A stretch of 64,000 nucleotides of DNA from Tilletiaria anomala UBC 951 (Eukaryota > Basidiomycota > Exobasidiomycetes > Georgefischeriales > Tilletiariaceae), in the NCBI RefSeq assembly GCF_000711695.1, contig NW_013546987.1:1-64000 (forward strand). Reading direction: 5' to 3'. Below the pieces are notes generated by a model, which did not search any database, had not been told where the DNA came from, and saw only the letters and a list, made by a program, of their open reading frames with translations. The position numbers and the translations under genes were made by a program. Below, one piece after another: positions 44,230 through 56,268 of the stretch; within the stretch, counting starts at the first letter, position 1, and every line of letters begins with the position of its first letter.

Positions 44230-46033
44230 ATGCAGACTTCATCTGTGCCACAGCTCAACAATGCGGACCTGTTCGGCACGCACCAGTTCATCGGTGGTGC
44301 CTGGTCCGAACCGAATGACGAGGACCTCTTTGAAGTTATTGGTGAGCTCTCCCATGCATAGCTGCGCCACATAGTTGCAAGTGACCAACTTGAATCAGCT
44401 TTCCAGACCCCGGTACCGCCTCACCGTGGGTGAAAGTCAAGTCGTCAAGCCTCAAGGATGTGGACGCTGCCATTAACGCTGCACACGCCGCCTTCCCCAC
44501 GTACTCTCAGGTCCCCGCTCGCGAGCGCGCGCGCAAGCTGCTCGACTTCGACCGCTTGCTTCGTGAGAATCTCGACGACATTGCCACACTCCTCGTTTGG
44601 GAGACGGGCAAGCCTTTTGACGAGGCAAAAGGCGAAGTCGAGTATGCGCTCACCTTTAGCTGGTGGTACATCGGTGAAGTGGAGAGGGTGCAAGGCCAGA
44701 CGGTCAAAGGCGCTGCCAATGCAGCCATCCGATTCTTTACCATCAAGCAGCCAATTGGACCGGTGCGTCGCCACACTTCATGTATACATGTTATCACCAT
44801 TGCTGAAGGGCTCAAATCTACAGGTGGCACTTTTGACACCTTGGAACTGTGAGCTACACACCAAAAGACCACCCTGCAAACAACGCTGACCACGCATGCT
44901 TTCCAGTTCCTGTTGCGCTCTTTGTCCGCAAGGTAGTGACCGCGCTCGCTGCGGGCTGTACGGTTGTTGCAAAGCCCTCACCAGAGGCACCCCTTTCGAC
45001 GCTCGCAGTCGCGCGCCTTCTAGAGCAGGCAGGCTTCGGCAATGGCATTGTGAATGTGATTTTGGCGTCTAACAAAACTACGCCGGCGATTGGTGAGCTA
45101 CTCTGCTCTGACCGCAGGATCAAGAAAGTGTCTTTCACGGGATCGACGCGGGTAGGGCGAATCGTGATGCGGCAGTGCGCATTGAGCCTCAAAAAACTCA
45201 CCCTCGAGCTGGGTGGCCTGGGTGCTTACCTTGTTTTCAACGATGCAGATGTGGACAAGGCATGTGTAGGTGAGCTACTGACATGGACGTGGATTTGATC
45301 ATCTTCCGCTCGAAGAAATGGGATCATGAACTGTGCTACTTAGCTCTCGTGGCAAACAAGACGCGCCACGCAGGTCAGACATGCATTGCAGCTCAGCGAG
45401 TATTCGTGCATCGCAGCATATCAGACGTGTTCGCACAAGGACTCCTCGCGTTGTTGAGCCAGGTCAAGCTCGGTCACGGTCTAGATCCGTCCACGACTTT
45501 GGGACCACTCGAGACACTAAGTGGCAAGGAAAAGGCGATTAAGCACATTGAAGACGCACGCAGAAAAGGCGCTCAGATCTTGACAGCGGCCGTCGAGACG
45601 CCGACACAAGGGTTCTTTGTGACGCCGACGGTGGTCCTAGGATGCACCAAGGACATGCTCGTCTTCCAGGAAGAGTCCTTTGCACCAATTATCAACCTAA
45701 CACTTTTCGACGCTGAGGAAGAGGTACGTCGCCACCACTGCTGAGAATGCACATACAGTCACTGAGCCGCTCCTTTCTCTTCCCCAGGCTATCCAAATGG
45801 CAAATGACACGGACATGGGCCTGACGTCGTATGTCTTTACAAAGGATGCCTCACGTCTGTGGAGATGCTACGAGAGTCTCAAGGCAGGGAATGTTGGGCT
45901 GAACGTGGGCAACACCACCAGTGCAGAGATCCCTTTTGGCGGCTTAGATCAATCTGGCTTTGGCAAAGAGGCAGGAATCGGTGCGGGTCTGTCGGAGTAC
46001 CTAATCGAAAAGTCGGCCACAATGGCACTGTAG
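44230..46033 (+). CDS. UGA2: Succinate-semialdehyde dehydrogenase (aldehyde dehydrogenase family)
   Basis: Oxidises succinate semialdehyde to succinate with NAD(P), the last step of GABA breakdown. Six exons: 44230-44341, 44407-44762, 44824-44848 (only 25 nt), 44907-45269, 45344-45723 and 45788-46033; 493 residues. FIGGAWSEPND and the GETGK-like VWETGKPF open the fold. TPWNFPVAL carries the oxyanion Asn, FTGSTRVG is the cofactor loop, TLELGG has the general-base Glu, and HAGQTCIAAQR the nucleophile Cys. EESFAPI, NDTDMGLTSYVFTKD and FGGLDQSGFGKE close it; the last is SSADH-like. The conserved NAP after LELGG reads LGA here, and the loop before the Cys is about two residues short. A different short-chain aldehyde substrate is possible. 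Confidence 0.86.
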
Positions 46034-46470
46034 TCGGTCAGCTGGAACTGCATGGAATGACTGTCGGAGTAACTACATGAAAATCATTTTGAATAAAATG
46101 TATATGAGAGGAAGGGAAGCCACTCCACTGACGAAGCGCTAGAGACATAGACAGATTTTCCCCAATTAAGATCTTGAAAATAGGTCATCAAAGCGAGATA
46201 TTTTATACTTTGAAATGTTGAGATGCAAGGGAGCTCCTGCTGCTGGTAGCAGTTCTTGAGTGGCACCTGAAGCATTTTTTCGTCTCCGCACTCAGTAGCA
46301 GGACGCATCGGCGGCACCCCGAGCGCGGGGTGGTAGACCGTTTTCGCGGATAGAGGATGCGCGCTTGGAGCTGGCAAACGACTCTCCCCGCGACCGGGTA
46401 GTGGCAGAGGAGGCTGGCGTCATCGAGCTGCGACTGCCTCTCGAGATGGAGCGAGAAGAGATGGAGCCTC
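46034..46470. other. Convergent 3' region between the SSADH and Sec14-IML2 genes
   Basis: No gene seen. AT-rich stretch at 46080-46210 probably holds 3' ends of one or both genes. Confidence 0.55.
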
Positions 46471-49400
46471 CTATGCTAGAGCCGTGGGTAAGGGAGCCCG
46501 AGTCACTAAAGAAAGAGCCTTTGGAAGGACCCCTGCATAGTAGAAAAGGGCGGATAAGGTCAGCGAAGGATGCCTGCTATATTTTTTTCGACGAGCAGCA
46601 AAATCCCACCTTTGGATGCGCAAAGTCTCGAGCGCTGCATGCGTCCGGATCTGACACATGTTGTTGAGCAGATAGGAAGCTTGAGCACCGCCTGCGAGCG
46701 TGCTCTTGCCCTTGGCCTCGAGCGGCTTGCCGGACATGACAAGCTTGAATTCTTTCCTTGCGCCCGCCTCGTCACCCATGCAGTCTTTGAGCCTGCCGAG
46801 CTCGTAGTGGGCAAAGTAGACGAGGTAGCGGTCGACTTCATCGAGCTGGCCGCCGTGCTGTAAGACCTTCTGGAACGACTGGACTGCGTCCTGGACCACT
46901 TCGTCGTGACTTCCGACGGCATCCTCGGGAGGCGAGCGGACGACTGTGTGCTCGCTTGGATAGGCGACAAAGCGGAGTGCGACACCGCGCAGGAAGAAGG
47001 CCAGGCAGTAGGCGCTCCAGTACTCCGACTCGCCAGTGCCGTACGCCTTGGGGTCCGCGTACCTCTCCAGGTCGTCGATAAACTCATCGATGCGCGTCAA
47101 GGTGTTCTCTACAAGGAGAAAGACAGGCGTCTGCTGCATGCAGTGCCAGATGTACGAGAACTCGATGCCGGGCAAAGGCAGCCTGTTGTTATGCTCGACG
47201 TACTTTTTGGCCTTGAGCGTGACGAACTTCTCAAACGGGATCTGCTTGCCTGCGATCTTCTTTGTCAGCTTGGGGACAGTGCGCATGACCGTCGCGCTCT
47301 TGGCGCGGTCGTCCATGCCGGTCTCGTAGAGCATGACAGCCTTGGCGTACTGGTAGATTGCCTTGGACCAGTTGGACTCGCGAGAGAGGACGTCGTAACA
47401 CTCGTAAGCGCGAGCAAAGTCGCACGTAGAGAGGTACGTGAGGGAGAGATCCCAGAAGCAGAGGTGGTGCAGTTGTTTGTACTCCCTCTGTGACTCGATC
47501 GCGTTGCGGAAGTACTCAATCGCCTTCTCGGGCAGCGCCTGCGAGGCATAGAGGCGCGCGGAAAAGTAGAGGAAGAAAATGCCCTGAGGGAAGCGGTCGA
47601 GATCCCACGAGAGCACCTTGTCGGCAAACTCGAAGTCGACGTCGGTGACGGGAATGTACGCCGAGATGATCAGGTGGTAGAGGCAAATGGCAATGTCGCA
47701 CAGCGGCCTGCGCACGCCCTCTTCATCAGCCGAGATGGACGGCAGAGGCTTGTTCTTGGACCAGCCACCAGCGCGCGCGAACAACTCGAGCGCCCAGCGC
47801 CTGTCGCCGACGAATCCGAAGCCCTCCATCATCTTTAGCGCCCTGTGCGGCAGCATGGAGAGGATAAGCGAGCAGAGACCGTTGCCAACGTAGACGCCGG
47901 AGCGGAAGTCCTGGTCGAGCAAGAGGGACGACTTCTTGCCTGAGATGGAGGCCTCCTCGGCGGCCGCGTCGGCGTACTCAACAAACTTGTACAGCTCGCG
48001 CATGAGGAAGTAGGCGCTGCGCAGGCTGAAGGCCTGCTTGATGAATGCAATGGCGTCGCCAGCATAGAAGATGCCGAGGATACATTTAAGCAGCTGCGAC
48101 TCGGCAAGGACGAGCTCGGCGTGCAGCTGGACGAGCGACAAGTCTTTGAAGCTGTTCTTCTTGCCTGTGAGCAGCTTTCCGACGGCGCCCTTTTTCTTGC
48201 GCAGGACGGATGCGACGTTCATCGCGTGCTTGCACGAGTGGATCGCCGTCTCGAGGTCCTCAGGCTCGAATGTCATGATCGACTTGACCGTGTTGATCAA
48301 TGCCATGCCCTCGGCCTTATACATGCGGTGGCCGGCACCTTGCAGGCAAACCTCCTCCGCCTCCTTCATGCGCGAGTTGAGGAAGAGCGACATGGCCTCG
48401 CGCACGTGCCCTAGGTCCTCTCTGCAGTCGTTGTCGCTGATCTTGACATCCGCCGCCTTCGGCGGCTTGGCAGGAATGTAGCTCGGAATGACAGATGTCT
48501 CCGGCGTAATCGACTCGTCCGAGATGTCCGAGCCGACTTCGTCGTTGTAGCTGGTATCCTCGTCCTCGTCGTATTCCTCAGTCTCCTCGTACTCCTCGGT
48601 TTCATCGTACTCCTCCCCATCGTGGCCGTTTTGCGGGTGCAAATGCTGCTCGCCATTGTCACGGCCGTTGGCGTAAGACGTTGCGCCAGCGGCAGCTGCG
48701 CCCGTGGCAGCGCCAACGATGGCACCGGTGTAAGTTTGCCGCTGGGGCCCCTCCTGCGTCTCGGTAAACTTCTGATGAGACTTTTCCTCATTGGGCGGCG
48801 CGCGTGCGGAGTGTGAACGCTCATGTCGAAAGGCAGCGCCAGTCGCACCTTCTGAGGTCTGCTCCTCGTTCCTGTTGGTGCGCATTTTTTCTGACTTGGC
48901 AAGCGCAGAGCTGAGGGGCGTGTTCTTATCATCCTTGGTGCGCGCAAAGGGCGGGATGAGGTCGTGCGAGCGCGCTACGCCGCACGCACCGTACTTGTGC
49001 CCGTACGAGTCCTCCATTGTGTCCTGGCCATTGTCCTTGAGCCATTTGAGGAGTGCAGGGATGCTGTGCCGCTCGCCGATGCGCTGCCGCGGCTTCTTTC
49101 CGTCCTTCTGCGGGTACTCCCACTCGTGGCTGTTATCCTCCGTGAGGATTCCCTGGCGCTGGTACACGTTGACGGCGCGGACGTATGGGTTCAGCTGCAG
49201 CTGCTTGAGACGGATCTGCTTTTGCACCACGAGGCGCTTGAACGCCAGGTCCGGGTCATCGTCGTCGTGCTCGGTCTTTTCGATCCATTCCTTAGTCAGC
49301 TGCTCGAATTTGTTTTGCAAGTCTCTCAACTCCATCTTGATCTCGTCGCTAATGTCGGTTCGCTTCTGCAGGTCGTTCTCATGCGGGTCTGGCTCTGTGT

Positions 49401-50859
49401 AGTCCCAGTCCCAGTCCATAGTGCCACCCATGCCTTCTCGCAGCTTGGAAGGAGGGATGTACTCCTCGAGATCCTTGGCCTTGCTGCTGAACTTGATTTT
49501 GTCGCGCACGACGGGGTCGAGCATCGGCTGGAGAACTTGCCAGATTCCGCGGAAGATCCATGGTGCGCCGTGGACATAGATGCGCTGCAGTGACTCAGGA
49601 TAGTACGCCTCCAGGCAGCGCACGAGGAAGAGAACGCATTGCCAGTCCCTGCATAAATTGGTCATAGGCTGGTCAGGTCCGGTCCATTTTCGCTCAAACC
49701 TGCGCCAAATGATGCAGAAATCGCTCCCAAATCGAGCACTCACATATTTTTCAGTCCAAACCCCTGTAAATCGAACACAATGATAGCCTTCTCGTATGGC
49801 GGCGTGGTGAGCTGCCGAGCGTTCTCCATGGCGAGCAGGACAAACTGCTGGAGCGCCTCGTGCTTCTGTGCATTAGTGAAGTGGCGTGCGACGTCTGCAA
49901 AGACGCGCGACCAAATAAAAGACCAATATCCAAAGGACAAAGCGTTAGTAGAAGCTCAAACGATCGGGAGCGGGAACAGCACAATGATTCGCTACACAGA
50001 AAGCAGCGCTAGGATACTCACGAATAAAGTAGATAGGGTACTCGCCAGGCTTTTCCGAGTTGCCGCGAATGTACGAAATACCTCTACGGAACTGGTTGAG
50101 GAATCCGGGGACGTCCTTCATGCCGTTTTCGCCCTTGAGGATCATGCCTTCAATATCGACTTCCAGACGGAAGCACAGGGCGGCGCAGAGCATGGCCATG
50201 GCGCGATCCACATCCCACTTGCGCGCACGCAAAAAGCGCAGAACCGCTGCATCCATGAAGTCGGCCTAGGTGCATGGGAGGGAAGCAGTACAGTCAGCGA
50301 GGTATTCCTCTAGGGTTTAGACACTCCAGAAGGGATAAGTGGGGTGATTGTATGCGGCGGCACGCACTTTGGCAAAGTCCCACGATGCACGACGAAGGTA
50401 CGGGCCGCCGTACGTGTCGAGGAACTTATTCATCTCCTTCATCTCTTCTGCCTTCTTGGCCTCCTCCTTGGCCTTGTCATCCTTGGGGATGTCCTTGCCC
50501 GACTTATTGTCCTTGACGTTGGACTGGACTTCCTTGCCCCCCTTGTTCGCCGCGTTAGGGCCGCCGCGCTTGTCGAGGTCCTCCGAGACGTGCTTGTTGC
50601 GATCGAATAGCTCAAAAAATTTGTGATAGAACTCGCGGATCTTGACTTGCTGGTCGGCCGTCAGGTTACCTGCACAAGACCAGGACAGTGAAACCAGGAG
50701 AAGTCAAAAGGGGCAATGCGGGGTACAAGCGTAGCCAAAGTGTGGGGTCAGTGCCTTTCGTCTCGGACAGGGAATTGGGTGCAAGATCTGCAAGATGAGT
50801 GACTGACCCATGTGGCCCTCGAGGACATCCTCGCCATCAAAGTTTTTCTTGGTTGACAT
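46471..50859 (-). CDS. IML2: Fusion of a Sec14-like (CRAL-TRIO) lipid-transfer protein with IML2
   Basis: Five minus-strand exons: 50859-50808, 50669-50368, 50265-50022, 49894-49744 and 49648-46471; phases fit, 1,308 residues. The front (about 18-330) is Sec14-like: HMGNLTADQQVKIREFY, then ADFMDAAVLRFLRARKWDVD of the CRAL-TRIO N domain, and KAIIVFDLQGFGLKNMDW plus YYPESLQRIYVHGAPWIFRG of the lipid pocket. Residues 455-650 are a disordered linker with a Gly/Ala hydrophobic patch (TGAIVGAATGAAAAGA) and repeated acidic YDETEEYEETEEY. From about 655 the protein is IML2/TTC39-like: MSLFLNSRMKEAEEVC, LVLAESQLLKCIL, LPEKAIEYFRNAIE. Yeast Iml2 acts in inclusion-body clearance with lipid droplets. The last exon alone is over 1,050 codons without a stop, so the fusion is not an assembly of separate exons. 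Confidence 0.83.
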
Positions 50860-53086
50860 GGCGGGCGAGTGTGCGCGTCAGGGACGGAACAGGCCGAGGC
50901 CAGCTGATATCGCGACTGGTGCTCCTTACGGCTTGCAGCGGTTAATTTACCCTATGACCCTGTGCCGTGATCTGCGCTGTGAACTGGGTCGGGTTGCTGT
51001 GCAACTGGTCGAAACTTTCGAGCGGCGACCAGAGACGACGATCCTGTCAGGGCGGGGATAGATGCGAGGGGATGAGGAGCGAGGTGGGTGCAGCGTTGCG
51101 AATCCTTCCTTTGGCGCTGGTCGTCTCAGGGGTGCGGCGGTACTGAAGAATGGCACGAATCGGCCGGAGAACAGGCTTGCGGACGAGGTTGGACGTCGGT
51201 CGGCTGTTTGCTGGGCAGGGATGGATGGTGGAAAGCAAGTGTGAAGGAGGTGAAAGGGTACGACCAAGAGGAAGTGGGAAAGTCGAGAGCGGGGCCCAAC
51301 CAGAACGTGAAAGACTAGCCACTCCAACTTTCTCCAATCAGAATGGGTGCCGGTTGCCGGGGGGATCAATGATCCTCATCCTTTCCATCTGCCTCGTTGT
51401 GCCTCTGTAGATATGCCGTCCAAGCGAACATTTGGAATCAGACGGCTGCGATGACGGGGGAGACTGCCACTGCCCATAGTGTGACCGCTGCAGTGCCAGG
51501 GCTGAGCGCACGGGCAGGCGTACGAAAGGACAGATTGAGGCTAGTCTCCCTCGTTCTTGTTAGCTCGGGTGGGGTAGGCAGATCAGGGCGCAGTAGGCAC
51601 TCGCATGGAAGGCAAATGAGACACTGGCGCAGTGCTCTAACAGTCATCATTTGCTTACCCCACCTTTTTGTTCCCGAGGAAATTTGGGTCTTTCGGGGAC
51701 TGGGGTCAAGCTGAAGTCTCGCGAGCCAAAGCAATAGCATCCAGCTGGGCAGCAGCAGGCACTCGGCAACCCCTTCCTGCCGAACTTTTGTAGGGTTCTG
51801 GACCCGAAGGCGCGCTGCATAGTATCGACAGCCTGCAGGCCGCACGGGCTGGCAGAGGGCCGCCAAACCAAGCTCACAGACTCGTTTTGGGACCAGACTA
51901 AGGTCTAAGCTCTGTCTGAACACCACCCGAGAGACTCTCTTTCCCTGATCAGAGCCAGGCTAGAGACTGGGAGTCACGGCCACAATCTTTGCTCGAGGGA
52001 ATCGGCTCGAGTCGAGGACTATCGTGTGTATCGTGTGTCTGGACGCTGGGCTCTGGACAGTCGACGAGTGATTGGCGATTGAGCGTCTGAAGTCTGGCAT
52101 CTGACATTTCTGGCCGCCGGCGCGGCTGTAGGACGATGAAGCGATGAACAAAAGACGCGCCAGGCACTAGGCGCCTGGGGGGGGGGCAGCGCAAGCTTTT
52201 TGATAAGAGCAGGCCTTCATTCTCGCAGCTGGACGAGCCAATTCTTCCATCCTTGCTTTCAAACATGGGCCCAAGGTGAGGGCAGGCTCGTCTGTTGGGT
52301 TAGAATTATCAATTGGCTCTTCGATGGGAAGATGAGGAGGCTCTTCGTGTCCGTCGTGTCATCCTATACATTACGCCAGAATCAGAAGCCAATGGATTTT
52401 TGCCTTACACTGCTCTGCTTTCACTCTTGACTACTAACTCCGAGTGTGATCTATATGTGATCGAATTCCGAGAGAGACCAACTATCCTTGGTGTGCGCAA
52501 ACTTGTACATGAAGGTGTGTTTCAACGTTTCTTTCCAAAAGACTCCTTGGGTTCTCAGCTCGTAGGATCGAGACCACTGTATGCATCTACCTGCCAGTAC
52601 TTGATGACGACTGTAGAACGCGAATTTCGACGCAGCAGACCCAAAGATTCCAGTTTGACGCTTCCGAAGTACCCGAGTCTGCGGAGCGCCTACAGGCTGT
52701 GGCATCCGGCATTGGCCCGTGTAGGAAAGAGAATGAGCCTCTAGTCGTCCAGCGCCGAGGGCCGAGTCCTTCGGGCATCATCATATATTGGTATGGATAA
52801 GCGCACGGACCCTGTAAAGAGTACTTGATGCTTGCGCACGTGCGTACAAAGACACGGATCATAGAATACAGCAGAGAGATGTACAAGAGGGCTGTGAATT
52901 CAGGTACATCGATGGTCGACCTGCGCCGTTGCGCCCCTTCCGCACGTCCCGATGCTCTCTCCTACCCTCTCCTTGAAGTGCTGCCCAAGGGCTTGGTCAC
53001 CATTTATAAGATCTCAACACTCAACGATCTTCTGTACTGTGCTTCACACACGCAACTATCATGCTCACACATCGATCAGCAAAAGC
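50860..53086. other. 2.2 kb gene-free stretch upstream of Sec14-IML2
   Basis: No convincing gene. A ten-G run lies at about 52179-52188. Pyrimidine-rich sequence on the minus strand next to 50860-51400 is probably promoter and 5' leader of the Sec14-IML2 gene. Short frames elsewhere look random. Confidence 0.5.
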
Positions 53087-54285
53087 ATGTCATATGTGTG
53101 TCGCGTTTTTGTGCCGTCGACAGGCACCACCCACGCAGTGCGCAGCGACAACATCGGGCGAGTACTGCACGATTGCCTCTTCGCCGCTGCCCGCGTCGGT
53201 GATGGAAATGGTGGTGGTGACAACCCTGCCGGCGGCGACGAGCATGAACATGAGCAGCCAGGTCCAATTGGCTCGGCAGTGCCAACATGCGCGGCTTTTT
53301 TTGGTGTAGCACTCTCCGACGCCTTTGCGATGATCCGCCGCCACCTCGACATCGAACTTCAGCAGCAGTCGCAGGAGGACTCGCTTCACGGCGGCGTGCT
53401 CTTCCTTACGACGTACAGCCAAGAAGAATGGCGGGCAGATGTGCGGCAGGACAAGGCGCGCTGGCAGAGCTTATTCGACGCAAGTCGACGTGAAATGCAT
53501 GAAGATAATTTTCATGGTGCACCTCTGCTGCGGCTATTCAGAAATGTGGACATTAAGTGAGCAGCCTTGTTCTGCCGTGTAGCGTGGCAATAAAGATGCG
53601 TCATGCTCCTGCTCCTGCTCCTGCTTCGGGGCCAATTGCTATTACTGACAATAGTGCTGCTTCACGGAGACACGTGCCGCGTCCACAGCACCTCTTTGCC
53701 CTGCTCGCCTGTCTTGAGCCGACCGTGGCGCAAGGAAACTCTACCGCTACTGCTGCTGTTGCGCTTGCGAATCTTCGAATCTGTACCAGGAAGCAACAGC
53801 TGCCGCAATCATCTCTTCACAGCCCTCCTCTTCTCACACGAGCAACTCCTCAGACCACACTCTCCCTCTCCTCACCGCCGAACCTTGTTATCCTGCATGG
53901 GCTCAGCAAGTGGCTGGTGTGGGATGGTGTAGGGCTGGGCGAGCTAGCTGCGTGCCTCTCGCATGCACTCTTTTTCTGCAACGAGCGCATGTCCGAGTTG
54001 GGGCTAGCCTCAAAGCAGAGGGGGCAGCAGGATGCGTCGCAGCCGTCGTCACTACCGCCACCGGGCCCGTCGCTCGTCGTGCTTGACGCGCCCGTCGAAT
54101 CTTCATCACTGCCAGCGTACAACGATGGAGCAGAGCAAGGTGCAGGAACCGGTAGCAGCGGCAGCAAGGATGAACGGCCTGCCAGGGTGGCAGACGCGCG
54201 CGCCGTGCTCGAAGCGCTCGCTCTGCGTTTCTGCGACAAGATCATCGAACACGATGCTACTGCGTCGTCGTTGCCGTTCTCATAG
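53087..54285 (+). CDS. Unrecognised protein of about 390 residues
   Basis: Exons 53087-53556 and 53583-54285; the 26-nt gap is a very short putative intron (GTGAGC to GTGTAG) joining RNVDI to NVAIKMRHAP. The N-terminal half (MSYVCRVFVPSTGTTHAV, CAAFFGVALSDAFAMIRRHL, GVLFLTTYSQEEW) looks like a folded alpha/beta domain interrupted by a Gly/Asp/Glu loop. The second half has a Pro/Ala spacer, PQHLFALLACLEPTV, NLVILHGLSKWLVW, LAACLSHALFFCNERM and SLVVLDAPVESSSLP, again alternating strands and helices. The spacing recalls RecA-fold recombination or Elongator-type proteins, but I cannot name a family. If the intron is wrong, the first half would end at 53560 and the second half would be a separate frame. 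Overlaps nothing; URA4 converges from the right. Confidence 0.55.
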
Positions 54286-54365
54286 CGCAATTAAATGGAA
54301 CAGTGAAGAAGGCTGCGTCGTCCACTTCTTCTATTTGAATGACGTTGTGGTTTAGTGCTTTTCGG

Positions 54366-55679
54366 TCATACTATAGCCCAGCCAAGTTGCTTCCCGGCCC
54401 AGAACGGCACGACTGAAACCTTCTCCTTGTCTGAATCCTGCATGTCTTGATGCCCTTCGAGCACATAAGCACCCGGTACTTTACCCTCCTCACCCTCACT
54501 TTTTACCCTCCTCAGCACAACGACATCCTTTGCCGGTTGCGTCTCGCCAGGTGCAGCTGTATTCTTTCCCAGTGCATCACCGTAGAACCGCCGCCCGTTC
54601 GTGCTGACAAACCCGTTCAGCTTGTCCAGAGCGCCGAAACTCTCCAACAAGGTCGCGCAGAGCGGCAGCAAGATGGCGGACGTATACACGCCAGCTGCGC
54701 ACGCGCTCTGCGCTGCCGCCGGGACGCTGCCATGCGTCGTGGCCGAGGGGAGCTTGGATGCGAACGGATGCGGGGCCGAATCAGAGCCGAGGAAGAATCG
54801 AGGGTGGCCTAAGAGATTAAATGCAGGGATGCAACTGTCAGATCTCCCTTCTGCAACCCTCTTACTTGCCACGACGGACGAGAAGCTCACCTTCCTTGAT
54901 CACGCGTCGCAACGCCTCGCGATCACTAGGATACTTGGCGACGGGTTTGCAAAAGTTGATTGGGCGGCCAGCCCAGTCGTCCACAGTGAGCGCCAGATGG
55001 TGAGCGGTGATCGTACAAGCAACCGTCTCGCTGCACCCTTGGACGGCTTCTACAGCGGCCGCAGTCGTAGCATGCTCGAGTACGATGCGCAGTTTTGGGA
55101 AACGCGCGTGCAGCTTGTGCAAATGCGATAAAAATGCAGCCTCGGCGTTCAAAACGCAAATGCCCTGCGTACGCGAGCACCAAGAGGCAAAGCATTAGCC
55201 CGGCTCATGTGCAGTGGGTATCGCCTTGGGGGCACACTCACTTTGTCCGCATCGCTAGGCACTTCGCCATGCAGATTGAGCACCATATTTTCCTGCTCCA
55301 TCGCCTCGAATACGGGATAGTAAGCCTCGTAGTCCTCGATTCCACCATCGCTATTAGTTGTGACACCACGCGGGTAGCTCTTGACACCACGGACACCAGC
55401 CTTGCTCGCTTGTCTGATCTCCTCGGGTGTCAGCGCAGGCGAGAGATAGAGCGTCATGATCCATTGCGTCTGCGGTGCGATTCGCTGCAGATCCGCCTGG
55501 TACTGCAGCGCCTGCTCTGTCGAGCTGATCGGCGGCAGCGTGTTGGGCATAACGTACGCCAGCTGGAAGCCGCCCGCGGATACGTGGGGCGCGATCAGCG
55601 CGGACATGGCGCCTTGCCGCACGTGAACATGGTAGTCAGCCGGAGCCGGGACATGGAGCTCGTCTACTGTGGCGCTCAT
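54366..55679 (-). CDS. URA4: Dihydroorotase
   Basis: Third step of pyrimidine synthesis: carbamoyl aspartate to dihydroorotate, a zinc enzyme in the cytosol. Exons 55679-55242, 55164-54891 and 54808-54366 on the minus strand give 384 residues. Metal ligands are clear: DYHVHVRQG (HxH), GVKSYPRGVTTNS with the Lys that is carboxylated, LNLHGEVP, VLEHATTAAAVEAV, TITAHHLALTVDDW and FFLGSDSAPHP with the catalytic Asp. The intron at the last site joins IKEG to HPRFFLG in frame. The C-terminus (VSVVPFWAGKQLGWAIV) is the usual end of class II dihydroorotases. It diverges from the kinesin gene over a shared 589-bp region. Confidence 0.95.
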
Positions 55680-56268
55680 TGTTCTTTCGCTCAGTAGTTA
55701 TGCAGTGCACTGGATTGGGCGATCGACGAGGGTATGGCCTTCGTCCCGGAGTGCGACGCCAGCTCGACGCAAAATCAAAAAGCTGGTGATGTCTGTAATA
55801 TGGACGCGAAGTGAGCTTGCAGGAAATATCAGGTGGAAACAGAGGGCAGGTTATGCGATTCGGTGCAACCCTACTTGCTTTGGCGTCGTATGCACGTGAC
55901 TAAATTGTGAACTGCGCGCCGCAGCGTGTCGCGTTGCATCACTCCTTTGGCCTGTGGTCTAGTGTTGGATTCACAAAACTTATGACTCTCAGCCTGTAGA
56001 TGCTCTTTCGGCATTTCCATCGCCCCCGCACGCGATCCCGGGTGCAAGCGTAGGTCTAAGTTCAGTATGTGATCAGTAGGTACGAAAAGAGGCCTCCAAC
56101 ACCCGTCGAGTGCTGTTCGCAAGCACTGTTCCTACGCATACCATCGCAGCATCCTGCTTACCCTCCAGTCGTCCATTTGAGGTCTTCGCCTCGAGTGCGA
56201 GACGCCAGTCCTGGAGGCTTGCAACAACCTGGCCAACGAAGCATCTGAAAAAAGCACTTTGAACCACC
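55680..56268. other. Divergent promoter region between URA4 and kinesin-8
   Basis: No gene seen. No clear TATA box on either strand. Confidence 0.5.
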
